A stretch of 64,000 nt of DNA, from assembly GCF_036785885.1 (NCBI RefSeq), contig NC_092312.1:14960001-15024000 (forward strand), given 5' to 3'. Origin of the DNA: Coffea arabica (Eukaryota > Streptophyta > Magnoliopsida > Gentianales > Rubiaceae). A model generated the notes under the pieces. That model was not told the DNA's origin, made no database searches, and saw nothing but the letters and a program-made list of their open reading frames with translations. Positions 44,621-56,628 of this stretch are shown here, in pieces (within the stretch, counting starts at the first letter, position 1; each line of letters begins with the position of its first letter). The position numbers and the translations under genes are program-made.

Positions 44621-46526
44621 TTGTTAATTTTCTTTTTGAACTACAATTTCTTCATTTCAAGTGCACACATAATTTCTATAATTTTTTCTTTCTCTGCATC
44701 ATCCAAATTTCTTTTCTTTCTCATCATAAATTTTTCTTCTCTACCATGACTACAATAAGAATTCATAAAAAAATTTCCAAACCTCCTGCCACTCTTTGCA
44801 TGTATATATTTTTTGACTACATGTAACTATAACTTTTGTACTAAGATAATGGAATGCTATGTGATCCAATTAACTATTCTTCTCCAATTCTTTGACTGCA
44901 CTACTTGATAATTCTCCGACTTCACGTAGGTTAGATATGAGTTTTTTTTTTTATTGTCAGAATTGAAATTTCTTGGATCTATTGGGCAAATCTCATCATA
45001 AAATCTAGACTTGAAACAATTAATCAGTAGTTCTGGTGATTAAAAGCATGCACAAGTTTTTTTGGGACTAACAATGATTTTATCATATTTTTTAAATATA
45101 TATTTTAGAGATTCATGGTATAATTTTTATCTGCTTTTCAAACCTATTCTTTGACATCTGTGTATGGTTGATGTTGTAACTTCTGTCATTAATGCAGATT
45201 TTAATAAAATTATGATGTTTTTAAAAAGAAAACTTGCTGATTAAGGTAAATTTTCCTCTATTATAACTTTGAATTCAGACATTTGGTAACATTCCACCAA
45301 GCCCCGATGAACTCATACCGATTTTGTTATGCTAATGTTATTGCAGAGCATGCAATAATTGAGATTAAAAACTTAAATAATTCAAAATGGACAAATTTAA
45401 AATCAACTGGTTAAGCATGCGTCTAAGAACATCTGACTCATTAGCCGACTACTTTTGGTCCCGCTGATTCAAGAACTCAATTAAAATCTATTGCAACATG
45501 TGAATTTCAAAGGAAATGTGAAGGAAATTGAAGAGTACAACTTGAAATTAAACTTGTCATCAGTGGAAAATAACTCGACTGATTGTTTGCTTCAGTAAAG
45601 AAAAGAAACTTGATTGATTGATTGTTTAAACAAGAAAACAAAACTTGACTGATTAACTGTTGCAACAAATGATTGAAAGAAAATTCGACATAGAGAAATT
45701 TGATCTCGATTTTAAGTCCTAGATAAACCAAAGAGATTCTTCACATTGTCAATTTGTGTGTTGTAAGAACTACGTCTTCTTCCTCCTTTCCAAGTACTTA
45801 CACTGGGAAACTACCTAATTATCAATTCAGTAATAGCCACTAATGGTAACCATTTTTTGTGCTCTTTTCTTATTTTCTACTACTTTGAGAGGCACCACGT
45901 ACTACACCAAATCAGCAACTATTATGCTCAACTTCGTTCTATCAGACCCTACTCCCTTGTTTTAAAGGAAAATGACACCTTAAACATATGCTTCATCGAT
46001 TGCCACATTCCATGACAATCTTATCTTACCATCTGTCGATGAAATTGCAACTGTGATCAACAGCGACGCATTGTTTTTTTTTTGGATAAAAAGAAAATAT
46101 TATTAACTAAATTGCTGGGAATCGTCTAGCGTGATTGATGAACTTTGCTGATTTCATCTTGCTGGATTACCTATCAGTGATAACTTTCACCAATATCGTC
46201 CATCTTGCCTGACCAATTGTATGGCTGATTAACATGGGCTGATTTAGTGATTTGCCTCAAAATTAACTCGTACGCTATAGGTCGATGTTATCAACTTTAA
46301 TACGTGAAAAATCTGATTGGCAACACCAAGATCGGTAACATTGGGAAATGGCACTTTGGACTCATTGTCAAAAAACTAGAACTTCAGTCGATAAGAATGC
46401 ACATATGGGAATCTTCATTGTTACAAACATCAACTTTGGACTAGGATCCATCTAGCTCATCGAAATATCGAAAACTGAATCTTGACATTAATCTTGAGTC
46501 TGCTAATCCTATACGGAATTCTAAAC
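44621..46526. other. Intergenic AT-rich sequence, no gene seen
   Basis: Holds a degenerate short tandem repeat of cttgactgattg-like phrases with 30-55 bp spacing (45565-45680). Nothing else recognised. Confidence 0.4.
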
Positions 46527-47043
46527 TAGGGCAAATTACACTTCACCCCCTGTGGTATAGCTAATTTTCACATAACCCTCATATAGTTTTAAAAGTTATG
46601 TGTAACCCCCTCATAGTTTAAATTAAAGTATCAAAATGACGGAAAGCATCATTCGTAACGAAACTTATGAAATTATTAAAATTACCCTTGTTTAAAAACT
46701 TAAATGATTGATGTGATCAAAATATATAAACATAATACATATTACACTCTGATCCCGTATGATTTTATATTTTATCATATAATCCCTTATGATTTAGTGT
46801 TTTACCACATAATCTCCTTATAGTTTTCAATATATGTACATAACTCCCATGTGGTCAATAAATAATTTTCAACTCTACATAGGGGTATTTTTGAGATTTT
46901 CGTTGATTCCGTTATAGATTGCAAATTCCGACACTTCCACACTTTAATCCAAATCATGAGAGAATTATGTATAACTTTTGAAACTATAGGGAGAGTTATG
47001 TAAAAATACTAAACCACAGGGGGATAAAATATAATTTGCCCTA
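46527..47043. mobile_element. Inverted-repeat element (513 bp), possibly TA-flanked
   Basis: The left end is gggcaaattacacttcaccc followed by cctgtggt. The right end is accacagggggataaaat followed by ataatttgccc, an inverted match over about 30 bp. TA lies directly outside each end (46527-46528 and 47042-47043), too short to be decisive. The interior repeats phrases such as catataatccc and gtgtttta. It has no coding capacity and resembles the element at 20.3 kb. Confidence 0.65.
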
Positions 47044-48304
47044 TAAATTATAAAACATAGAGAATTGTAAACAGTTTCACTTTTTGATCACATAGCTTTT
47101 GTAATAATCATTTTTTTTTAACTAGATAGTTGACTTCATTCTTATCTTCAGTAGGTAATTTCTCTTACTAGAGACGAAACACTGATTTTTAACTCTTTTT
47201 TTTTTTTTTGCAATTCTCTTGCGTCCTACCAATTTCAGCTATCGTTGTTTCTTCAAAAATTGAGACCCTGGATCAGTAAAAACTTCCAAGCCCCTCCAAG
47301 TTATTGTGACTTTAATTACTAATGTAGATTCAAAAATTAATACAAGTTATCTCTAAAGCGATACCATAATCTATACAAGATATAAAAAGAGAACAATACT
47401 GTGTGGTGTAAACATACAATGTCACTTTTTTAAAAATTCTAATCTACCCTTAATTCAAAGGCACATTAGTCCCAATGTATTCTAGAAAAAACTTCCTAGA
47501 GATCAAATTACGACTTTCTTGTACTAACTCCCTCACTTTCCTCCTTTTTTCTTCATGAATTTTTAAATACAATAACTTCCTCTAAAGTAATAACTAGATT
47601 TTTTTAGATAAATACATATATGTCTACCATGTTATGTAACTTAACTTGAAAAAATAATCATATATTTTCTCGAAATAAGCACACAGCTAGGATGTGCAAA
47701 AGTACTAGCAATAATAAAGAGACGGTAAAGTCCCCCCTATTTAATTATTGCACCAGTGTGATAATCTACTTTGTTGTAACTGGACAAATACATAATGATC
47801 TATGTTCTTTGTACTAATAGGACTATTGGCTTTTAATTTTGAGTATATATAACTGATCATCAAGGCGTTTGAATCCAGAAAAGTTCTCACGTTACACCAT
47901 GAAATTGCCACTTTTAGCTTCGAGTTATACATGTTGTCCACAAAGAGTATAACCATGCAAAGAATACCACCTATCACTTTTGTTACAAGAATTGAAATAT
48001 ACAACCTCCCATGCTAATTTTGTGTCGGCCTTCCCACAAAATTCTGAACAATGTTTTCTTGTGAGCATACTTTAGCGTATCAAAAACTTTTGGACTGTTA
48101 ATTTGTGACAATACTCCTCAAAATGATCTCCGTTGCAAAATTGGATCAACCAACTTCCTTTCTTCTTGAAAGATTATACATTGGCAAAATTGTGGATGCA
48201 TCAGCCACAGAAATTTGCCGTTCTTATCCATCTATGACGACAGGAAAATATGACAAAGATGCTGAATTTGATTAGGGAATACATAATTGCTTCTATGAAA
48301 TGCA
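47044..48304. other. Intergenic AT-rich sequence, no gene seen
   Basis: T and A runs (near 47110 and 47200) and short open frames without similarity. Confidence 0.4.
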
Positions 48305-48428
48305 GATAAATATTAATGTGGCCAAATTGGCACTATCACATAGAAAAAGACGATGCTGATGGGTCGTCTTTTTCTAAGCATGTCTTTTTCTATATGATAG
48401 TGCCAACTTGACCACATTAACATTTATC
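48305..48428. repeat. Long hairpin: 47 bp arms, 30 bp loop
   Basis: Arms at 48305-48351 and 48382-48428 are inverted copies with four differences. They begin gataaat and end atagaaaaagac (left) with the reverse complement on the right. All four differences are of the kind that gives G-U pairs if the minus strand is transcribed and A-C mismatches if the plus strand is. The loop contains another copy of gtctttttcta, so an alternative shorter fold exists. It could be a small foldback MITE or a precursor of small RNAs. Confidence 0.8.
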
Positions 48429-49882
48429 GTTTGTTTTCGTTTGCGTATGTAACTATAATTGATACTGCTTGGACACTCCCTGGTACTGTTTCTTAGTGGT
48501 GAAAATGAAAAACTTTATATTAAATTTCTACCCTCAAGCTCGTTTTTCAACTTTCAAGTCACCAAAAGGAAAATGAAAACAAAATATTTGTACTGAAACA
48601 TAAATGATTTCTTTTATTTTTAATTTCTTTTGATACCTGTGTGTCCAATTTTTATATCATCACACATACTAGTGAAACTTCAAATTAGAACCTTTTGCTC
48701 TAGTGCAAAGGAAATATGCACAAACAGCCGTGTATATACAATTTCATGCCCCTTATTCTTGTTTTTGTTTTTCCTCACTATCGATTAATAGACCCTTCCA
48801 TACTTACAGCTGCCAATTATTGTCAGGTTTACTAATTGGAATGTTCTATCTGTCATGAAATTGAAAGTTGAGGTATCCTGGCAAAGTTTAATATGGTTGC
48901 TTAGTAATTTTAATCCTTTGAAAGGAACACAAACTTCGGCACTCAAAGAGGTTAAAGATAAAATTTATACAATTGAATGATGGTTGACGTGATCACAAAT
49001 ATTTTGGTGGAGGTTTGGATATTGTACACATTCCCATTTTTTTATATCAAAACGAAAGATTGATAGACCCCTCTAGTGGGAACTTGAAAGGGATAATGTT
49101 GGCGTTTCTGTAAGCATAGATTAAATGTAACTTGTAAAATGCAGTAATGTCGTATTGATTATCGCATTCATGCACTTACATAATGCAAGTTTCTGTCAAA
49201 AGAAGCATGAAGCATGAAATTACATAATTGAACTATTTTGTAAAATTCTAGAATTGAAGACTGTACATCTTTTTTTTTCTTTCCTTTCTAGATTGTGAAG
49301 TTATATATTTCTTCTACAACTCAATCAATTATAATCTGACAACGATAAACTGACTTGTTATAGTTACTCTGAATTTTTATGTATACCCTGAGGTAAATTT
49401 CCACTAATATTCTTAACTGAAAATTGTTTCCAACTACAGACAATTATGTTTAGCTTTCTTGTTTTTCTCGTCTCCTAATTGCAAGACAAAGAGTGACGCC
49501 GGAGGAGATCTACTAGTCGCAATTGGCAAAACAAATTAGGTAAGATGTGGACAAAGGCTGCGACTTAAATCATATCTGTTCATTCCTTTTTCTTGCTTGT
49601 TTTTGTATTACCTCCACCCTTAAAGCTGCTCATTATGGACAGAGACACCAATTCATGGTTGTTGAATAAGTTAATCTTTCGCAGGGCTCTACTCTGTGTA
49701 GAATAATTAATGCCGTATTAATTTCAAGATTATTATTAAGGCTGTATTAATTTGTATAATATTCATGTGCCGTCACGGGATTGTGTTCGACTGTTTCATC
49801 AATGGAATATTTCTTTTCCTAGTCGGCAACGTTCCAGTGGGTGTAGCATTTGTTTGTTTGGAAAAATGGCTGAAGTGAATCT
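48429..49882. other. Intergenic sequence, no gene seen
   Basis: AT-rich; no domain, RNA gene or repeat boundary recognised. Confidence 0.4.
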
Positions 49883-50119
49883 AAAATGCAGACAACTTTG
49901 TCTTTTGAGTTGGCTGAGACAGTAGAGTTGGTGTCATGCCATTTTACCAACCCAAATTCAAGCCTCTTTTTGGGACATCTATCCGTTACATAGGACTTAC
50001 CTAGTACGAGTTATTACATAGGGCGGGGTTTATCCAGTGCGCCCTCTTGGGTAGTGGCTGCGGGTTTTCGAGTAGCGACTGTGGGTCCCTCGTTAAAAAA
50101 GAAAAAATGCAGACAACTT
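49883..50119 (+). mobile_element. SINE (about 205 bp) with perfect 16 bp target-site duplication
   Basis: The direct repeat aaaatgcagacaactt lies at 49883-49898 and 50104-50119. Between them a tRNA-like 5' region has an A-box-like phrase (ttggctgagacag...agttgg) and a weak B-box-like phrase (caaattcaagcc). The 3' region is GC-richer (gggcggggtttatccagtgc, then gcgactgtgggtccc), ending in an A-rich tail (aaaaaagaaaaa). The layout fits a pol III-transcribed SINE inserted by L1-type target-primed integration. The perfect duplication suggests a fairly recent insertion. Confidence 0.85.
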
Positions 50120-50219
50120 CCATAATATTTATAGTTTGAACTCAAGTTCTATATATAATTCAACTTGCTACTCGTACTTTATTCTTGCATTAGGATCAGG
50201 GAACTGAAGAAGTATAGGA

Positions 50220-53129
50220 ATGGTATTTTGAAGAAATCCACATTTCACTGCTCCACAATTTTGTGTATTTATTTTTTTTAAGACATGCATCAATATTGAC
50301 CTTTTGTGTATTAATGTGGTTGTTTCGGTAGGGGAAACATGGGCTTATTGAAGGAAAGGTGGATTGGAAAGGAAGAGCAGCAACCAAGGATAAGCATGGA
50401 GGAATGAGAGCCGCATTGCCAATATTAGGTAATAACATTGTTTACCACCAAATTATCAGGGAGTACTTCAGATGGTAGTCATAATTACCTTAAAAACTAT
50501 GGTTGATTGTTTATACTTTTGAGGTTTTTTTTTTTTTCAAAGATAGGAAGACCGGTAAAATATTAGTATTGAATATCCAATTTTCTTTACGTAGAAGTAG
50601 AAGTAGAGGGGATTCTTGGATCAGCTAAAGATAGGAAGTATTGAATATCCAGTATTGAATATCCAAAGATAGGAAGACCGTTAATCTATTCTATTTTGGT
50701 TTCATATACTGGGGGAAAAACTAGCGTCTTGAACCCAAATAGATTAAAGTTTTCTTTTTAAATTCCCTTGGATGATAAACAAGTCAAGCGCGACAGTTTT
50801 CAACCTCAAAAGAAACCTGATTGGTGATTCAACCCCTTTTGCGGCATTATGGGTTATGCCACAGGTACATTCATGTTTGCCAACATGGCGGATTTGTCAA
50901 TGGCAGTCAATGGGACGACATACTTCAATGGGGTTATGAACTTGAATATAGCAGATGCAGCTAACCAAATAACAAACTATTCGGGCACTAGCTACATCCT
51001 CACCATCCTTGTGGCAGCCCTTGCAGACACCTATCTTGGAAGATTTAAAGCCATTCTCATAACGGCATGTATTGAGTTTTTCGTAAGTACTCTTCATTTG
51101 TAACTAATCCTATAATTTCATGAATGATTTAGAAATTTGAGGTAACAAGTGGTTCAAAGATTTTTGGAAGGTCCAAAAATCTTCTTGGGGATCTTGAATG
51201 AATCTTTTAACACTCACATATTAGTTAAAGATTTTTTTTCCCTTAATCTCTTTAAAATGCAAAAAGATGGCCATTTGTGACTAAACCAAATCTGCTCAAG
51301 TGTTCGATCTATCTTTGCTTATTTGACTATCAAAATACATTGCTATTTGGAAAAATGGTGAGTGTTAAATGGTGAAAAGTCCTTGAAAGAAAGTTGTGAT
51401 GTTTATTCTTGAAAGTGAGGTTCTGTCTTTACAATGTGATCTATGTTCTAGGGACTTGGATTATTAGCCCTACAAGCTCACTATGCCAAGCTGAGACCAC
51501 CCCTCTGCAACAATCGTGATCCAAATGCTCATTGTGTTGAAGTGCATGGTGGTGATGCTGCGTTCTTGTTTGTTGCCCTTTACTTAGTTGCATTAGGAAG
51601 TGGAGGAATAAAAGCTGCACTGCCATCACATGGTGCTGATCAATTTGAAGAGGATGATCCAAAGGAAGCAAAGCAGATGTCAACATTATTCAATTGGTTA
51701 CTCTTAGTCGTATGCATTGGTGGGGCGATAAGCGTAACTCTTATAGTATGGATACAAGACCACAAAGGTTGGGATATAGGCTTCGGCTTAAGCACCTTTG
51801 CCATGTTCCTGGGTATTGTAGTTCTTGTTGCTGGTTTGCCGCATTACCGTATACATGTTGTGAAAGGAAGTAGTGCCATCACTGAAGTCATTCAGGTTCA
51901 TTAAAAGAGCTAGTTTTTCCTTCATTCAAGAAGCTGGTTTGTCTATACTGGTATATTGAAAATTTTGTTTGTGTCGATGCGTTTTGTTGTTTTATAGGTC
52001 TATGTAGCAGCGTTCCGTAATAGAAAGCTTCAACTCCCCGATGATCCCTCTATGTTGTATGAAATGAGTTTAGACAATGAAGCTGCAACAAAAGCAGAAT
52101 TTCTACCTCACACTCCTGATTTGAAGTAAGTTTTTGAGATTGGGGCAAAATCTATGATCAATAACATACAAGGAATGCAATCAGTATGTCTTTCAATTTA
52201 TTGTTTCGCTGACAAAATGTTAGTGAACTTTCTCTAGGTTCTTGGACAAAGCAGCCATCCAGACGCCACCAACAGAATCTGAAGAAACAAATCCTTGGGA
52301 ACTTTGCCGAGTGACACAAGTAGAAAATGCAAAGATTCTTCTGAAGATGCTTCCTATCTTTTGTTGTTCCATAATTATGACCCTATGCTTAGCCCAACTC
52401 CAAACCTTTTGTGTTCTGCAAGGTACCACCATGGACACAAATATTACCAAACATTTTCAGGTACCACCTGCTTCTCTCCCCATCATTCCAATCTTTTTCC
52501 TGATCATTCTTGTACCCATCTATGATGGATTAATAGTTCCATTTATCCGGAGATTCACTGGTCTCCCCACTGGTATAACTTATTTGCAACGAGTAGGCGT
52601 CGGCCTGGTTCTTTCTGCCGTGTCAATGGCAGTTGCTGCATTTGTGGAAGTCAAGCGAAAAAACGTTGCACGATCTCACAACATGCTTGATGCAATCCCG
52701 CTACTCCAGCCATTGCCCATCCATGTCCTTTGGTTGTCATTTCAGTACTTCATATTTGGGATAGCTGACATGTTTACATATGTTGGACTTCTTGAATTTT
52801 TCTATTCTCAGACACCTAAAAAGCTAAAAGCCCTTTCTTCCTGTTTCTTGTGGACCGCAATGGCAATTGGGTATTTTTTGAGCACCATACTCGTCAACAT
52901 AGTTAATGGTGCAACAAAGAGAATCACAAAAAGTGGAGGTTGGTTGGCCGGCAACAATCTCAATAGAAACCATTTGAACCTCTTCTACTGGCTACTTTCA
53001 ACATTAAGCATAATCAATTTTCTGATCTACTTGTTCTTTGCCATGAGATACAAGTACAGGCCACAGACTATAGATGTTTCGGATGAGGCCAAGCCAAATG
53101 AGCTGGAGAAAGTTGACCCACAGAATTAA
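50220..53129 (+). CDS. NRT1/PTR family (NPF) proton-coupled transporter, six exons, about 593 aa
   Basis: NPF proteins are plasma- or vacuolar-membrane carriers with 12 helices that move nitrate, peptides or hormones with protons. Exons: a proposed start codon ATG 50220-50222 directly before a GTATTT donor, then 50332-50428, 50865-51082, 51452-51895, 51998-52125 and 52238-53129; all phases agree. Blocks seen in order: [120 protein letters not shown] and [13 protein letters not shown]. The helix-1 ExxER-type proton motif of many NPFs is not seen (FANMADL there). The subfamily was not assigned; the substrate is unknown. The start exon is the least certain part. Confidence 0.9.
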
Positions 53130-54280
53130 AAAGGAATCCAACGGAGCTGAAATGCATTTTGTTTCAGTAAACATGGAAATCGAAGTTTTTTATTGTAGAA
53201 GGTCAATGCAGGATAAGAAAATTACGTATTTCAATTGTTCATGAGCATTGTAATAAAAATTCACTTCAGAAAGGAAAACTGTCCATAAGAGCTAGTATTC
53301 TCTCTCTCTCTCTCTCTCTTTTGTCCACATGAGTATTCAACTATTCATGTGAGGTTAGGATCATCTCCGTTGGATTTCTCTCCATTGCTCTCTCCATCTA
53401 AATACATTTAAATAACTAGAACTTTATAAATCATCCGATTGTGTCATTACTTTTCTTTTAATATCTAGATCAACGTACTAAAAAATGATATTGATATTCT
53501 TTTGACAATATTTTGGCTTTCAATTTACATGAAACATTTGAATGATGAAAAATGAGTTAAAATTATAACAAAATTTATAGTAACTAATCAAACGGCAAAA
53601 TTTAGTCAATTTCATATGAAATTTTATATATAACATACATAAGTGACAAAATATATTATGAATGGTGTTGATTTTTAAAAGTAGTTTTTAAATTAATTTT
53701 ATTAGAGTGTAATGGAGGGAGATTCTTTCTATTGTAATGGAAAGATGCTTAGCCTATTTATTTGTATTCTTTTCTTTTTGTGCCTTAGATCAGTGTGGTT
53801 GTTGGTTCCCTACGGCTATATTTTAGCACTAAGTGATCCCGAAACCGAATCCACTAGCTCAATGCCTCTTTAAAAAAAAAAGAAAAAAAATTCTCTAACC
53901 ACTAATTACTCTCATGAGCCTGAGGGAGAGTTTGATAACTCCATTAAGCAATTAAACTTAATGCACGAAATCCTTTTCCTATTAAGCTTGTTTCATGGCA
54001 TAATTTGTTTACATTTCAATATATTGTAACCTACTTAATGTGTATATAATATTTTAATGTGAAAGTTGTATCACTTGGTTGGTGAATTATTGAACTAGTG
54101 CAATAATCTTCGATCACAAAAATTATGTCAAACTTTTACATGTTTTCATACATATACACATAGTCCCTCTCACTCACCTGCACTTTTACACATTCTCTCT
54201 CTCCCTCTCTTTCCCTCTCTCGGATAAATAAGCACAATTATTTTCTTTAACGACATATGCTTTAAAACATAACCCCTCCT
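53130..54280. other. NPF 3' flank and intergenic sequence
   Basis: Contains a (CT)n run near 53300-53319. A segment at about 53750-53890 (tgtggttgttggttccctac ... ccctctttaaaaaaaaa-type) matches the flank of the NPF pseudogene at about 57070-57215, so the tandem duplication included about 0.7 kb of 3' flank. CT-rich simple sequence near 54160-54220. Confidence 0.6.
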
Positions 54281-54288
54281 TCAGACAC

Positions 54289-54319
<31 letters not shown>

Positions 54320-55345
54320 TTCTTTTCTTAGACACACATGTCCACACATGAAATACGTACTCTCTCTCACGCAAACACACGAAGGCACTTTCCATATTAC
54401 GTCCTGTTGTCCGAGTGAAGATGGTGGAGTAGGCAGCGCCTCAAGATGAGCTGCCATTCTTTGCAGGTGCTCGGCATTCCTTTTGTTCTCCTTCTTACCC
54501 TTCTTCACTTTAGCCTCAATGCACATCAATTTGTCCAAAATCTTCTTCCATGGAGGCTGATTATCTACTGGCCGTGGAGGTGGTTGGAAAGATGAGGCTT
54601 GAGCCAGAATTGGTTGAGAAGTGGAAGCTCTTGCACCTTGTTCAGCTTGTTTTTGAGAGGGCTCCCCTTCTCCTCCTTGTTGTACTCCACTTGGCCCCTC
54701 ACCTTGCACCAAGTTCCTTCCAAAATTGAATGAGATTTCCAATCTCTGGCATATAGGCATATCCAAAGCATTTGAGGAAGGAATAGGAGGAAGGGTGAGG
54801 TTGGTCAAATCCACTCCAGCCTTCTCAAAAGCTAAAGTGAGAAATCAGGCATATGGCAAAGCATGATGTGGATCTCTGCTGCTAACCACCATCTACATGT
54901 GGCTAATAACAATGCTTCCAACAAAATAGTCTTCCCCGGTTCCACCCTAGTGATCATCTTATCCAAGAAGCAAATATCACTCATGCGAGCCTCATTAGTT
55001 CCACTTGCCCTTGGAATGATGTTGGAAGAAAACAAGAACAAGATCAATCTATGCTTGGGTTGGAATGAAGAAGTAAGCATGGATTGCTTTCTGATCTTGC
55101 GAGTACTAGTGTATCCAGCTTCCATGATTTCTGATCTTGCGAGTACTAGTGTATCCAGCTTGTAAATGCCCAAGAGCTTCCACAATCCTCCAATCACTAG
55201 GAGGTGCGAAGGACTTCTTCAAATCGACAGGATCACCCTTCTTGGCTACCCCTAGCCAATCATGCAAGTTCACTTGATGGATATGAACTTCTTTCCCCTC
55301 GACTTTGCTTGTGATATCCTCAAGGCGAAGTGGATCAGATCGTTT
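54281..55345 (-). pseudogene. Fragment of a plant transposon protein (retroelement, 'putative plant transposon protein' type)
   Basis: On the minus strand, 54832-55197 gives RLILFLFSSNIIPRASGTNE and ARMSDICFLDKMI. 54281-54814 gives VDLTNLTLPPIPSSNALDMP followed by a Q/P-rich tail and a coiled-coil-like KKGKKENKRNAEHLQRMAAH. Together they match proteins annotated as putative plant transposon protein, of retroelement origin with unknown function. The frame is broken, partly by a 40 bp direct repeat at about 55088-55161. Its right boundary abuts the truncated NPF copy at about 55345. A (TA)n run at about 54292-54320 marks the left side. It probably replaced the first exons of the duplicated transporter. 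Confidence 0.6.
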
Positions 55346-56628
55346 GCCACACTATCGTATGCATGCTGTGACAGGGAATAGTGCCATCACTGAAGTTATT
55401 CAGGTTCATCTAAAAGCTAACTTTCCTTCGTTCAAGAAGTTGATTTGCCTGTGCTGGTATAGATGTTGAAAGATTAATTTGTATCTGAATACCTTTTGTT
55501 GTTTTATAGGCGTACGTAGCAGCATCCCATAATAGAAAGCTTGAACTCCCTGAGGACTAATCTACGTTGTATGAAATGAGTTTAGACAATGAAGCTGCAA
55601 TACAATCAGAATTTCTCCCTCACAGTGCTGATTTCAAGTAATTTTTTTATCTTGATGCAAAATCTGGCTATAATCAGTTTTAAGCAACGCAACAGTATTT
55701 CCATTGATTGCTTCGTAACACCATTTTGGCCTACTTCTCCAGGTTCTTGGACAAAGCAGCCATCCAGCAATTCACAACAGAATCTGAAAAACCAAACCCT
55801 TGGAAGCTTTGCCGAGTCACTCACGTAGAAAATGCAAAGATTCTTCTGAAGATGCTTCCAATCTTTTGTTAGTACCATCATTATGACCCTTTGCCTTGCC
55901 CAACTCCAAACCTTTTGTGTCGAGCAAGGTGCCACCATGGACCCAAATATCACCAAACATTTTCAAGTACCACCAGCTTCTCTTCCCATCATCCCAGTCA
56001 GTTTCCTGATCATCCTTTTACCCTTCTATGATCAATTAATACTTCCATTTATCAGGAGATTCAATGGTCTCCCAACCGGCATAACTTGCAACGAGTAGGC
56101 ATCGGCCAATGGCAGTTGCTGCACTGGTGGAAGTTAAGCGACAAAACATTGGCCGATCTCACAACATCCTTGATGCAATCCCAGCACTCCAGCCATTGCC
56201 CATCAATGTCTTTTGATTATCTTTTCAATACTTTATATTTGGGATAGCTGACATGTTTACGTACGTTGGACTTCTTGAATTCTTCTATTCCCAAACACCA
56301 AAAAAAAAAAAAAAAGTTAAAGCCCTTTCTTCCTGCTTCGTGTGGACCTCAATGGCCTTGGGGTATTACTTGAGCACCATAGTTGTCATGATAGTAAACC
56401 GTGCAACAAAGGGAATCACAAGAAGTGGAGGTTGGTTGGCATGGAAACAATCTTAACAAAAAGCATTTGAACCTCTTCTATTGGTTACTCTCAATATCAT
56501 GCTTAATCAATTTTCTCATTTACTCGTTCTTTGCCATGAGATACAAGTACAGGCCACACACAGAGGATGTAGATGTTCCAGATGAGTCGAAGATACATCT
56601 GTTGAAGGCAGTTGACCCACATAATTAA
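55346..56628 (+). pseudogene. Tandem NPF transporter pseudogene, 5' half missing
   Basis: A second copy of the upstream NPF gene. It starts inside the exon-3 equivalent ([20 protein letters not shown], to 55402). It has the exon-4 equivalent from 55510 with a TAA at 55558-55560 (ELPED-stop) and the exon-5 equivalent from about 55742. Lesions include a stop after IFC near 55870 with an indel, a small deletion near 56090-56110 relative to the intact copy, a TTTTGATTAT nonsense near 56214 and an expanded A run near 56298-56314. The end still reads YKYRPHTEDVDVPDE and stops at 56628. Introns match those of the intact gene, so it arose by DNA duplication, not retroposition. Exons before exon 3 are absent. 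Confidence 0.92.

Noticed and set aside
48305-48428. Hairpin considered as a bacterial-type terminator
   Set aside because: The genome is eukaryotic and the stem is far too long.
50849-50864. ATG giving MGYATG at the start of an NPF open frame
   Set aside because: A CCACAG acceptor at 50863-50864 joins the previous exon in phase and yields the expected [11 protein letters not shown]; the ATG is intronic.
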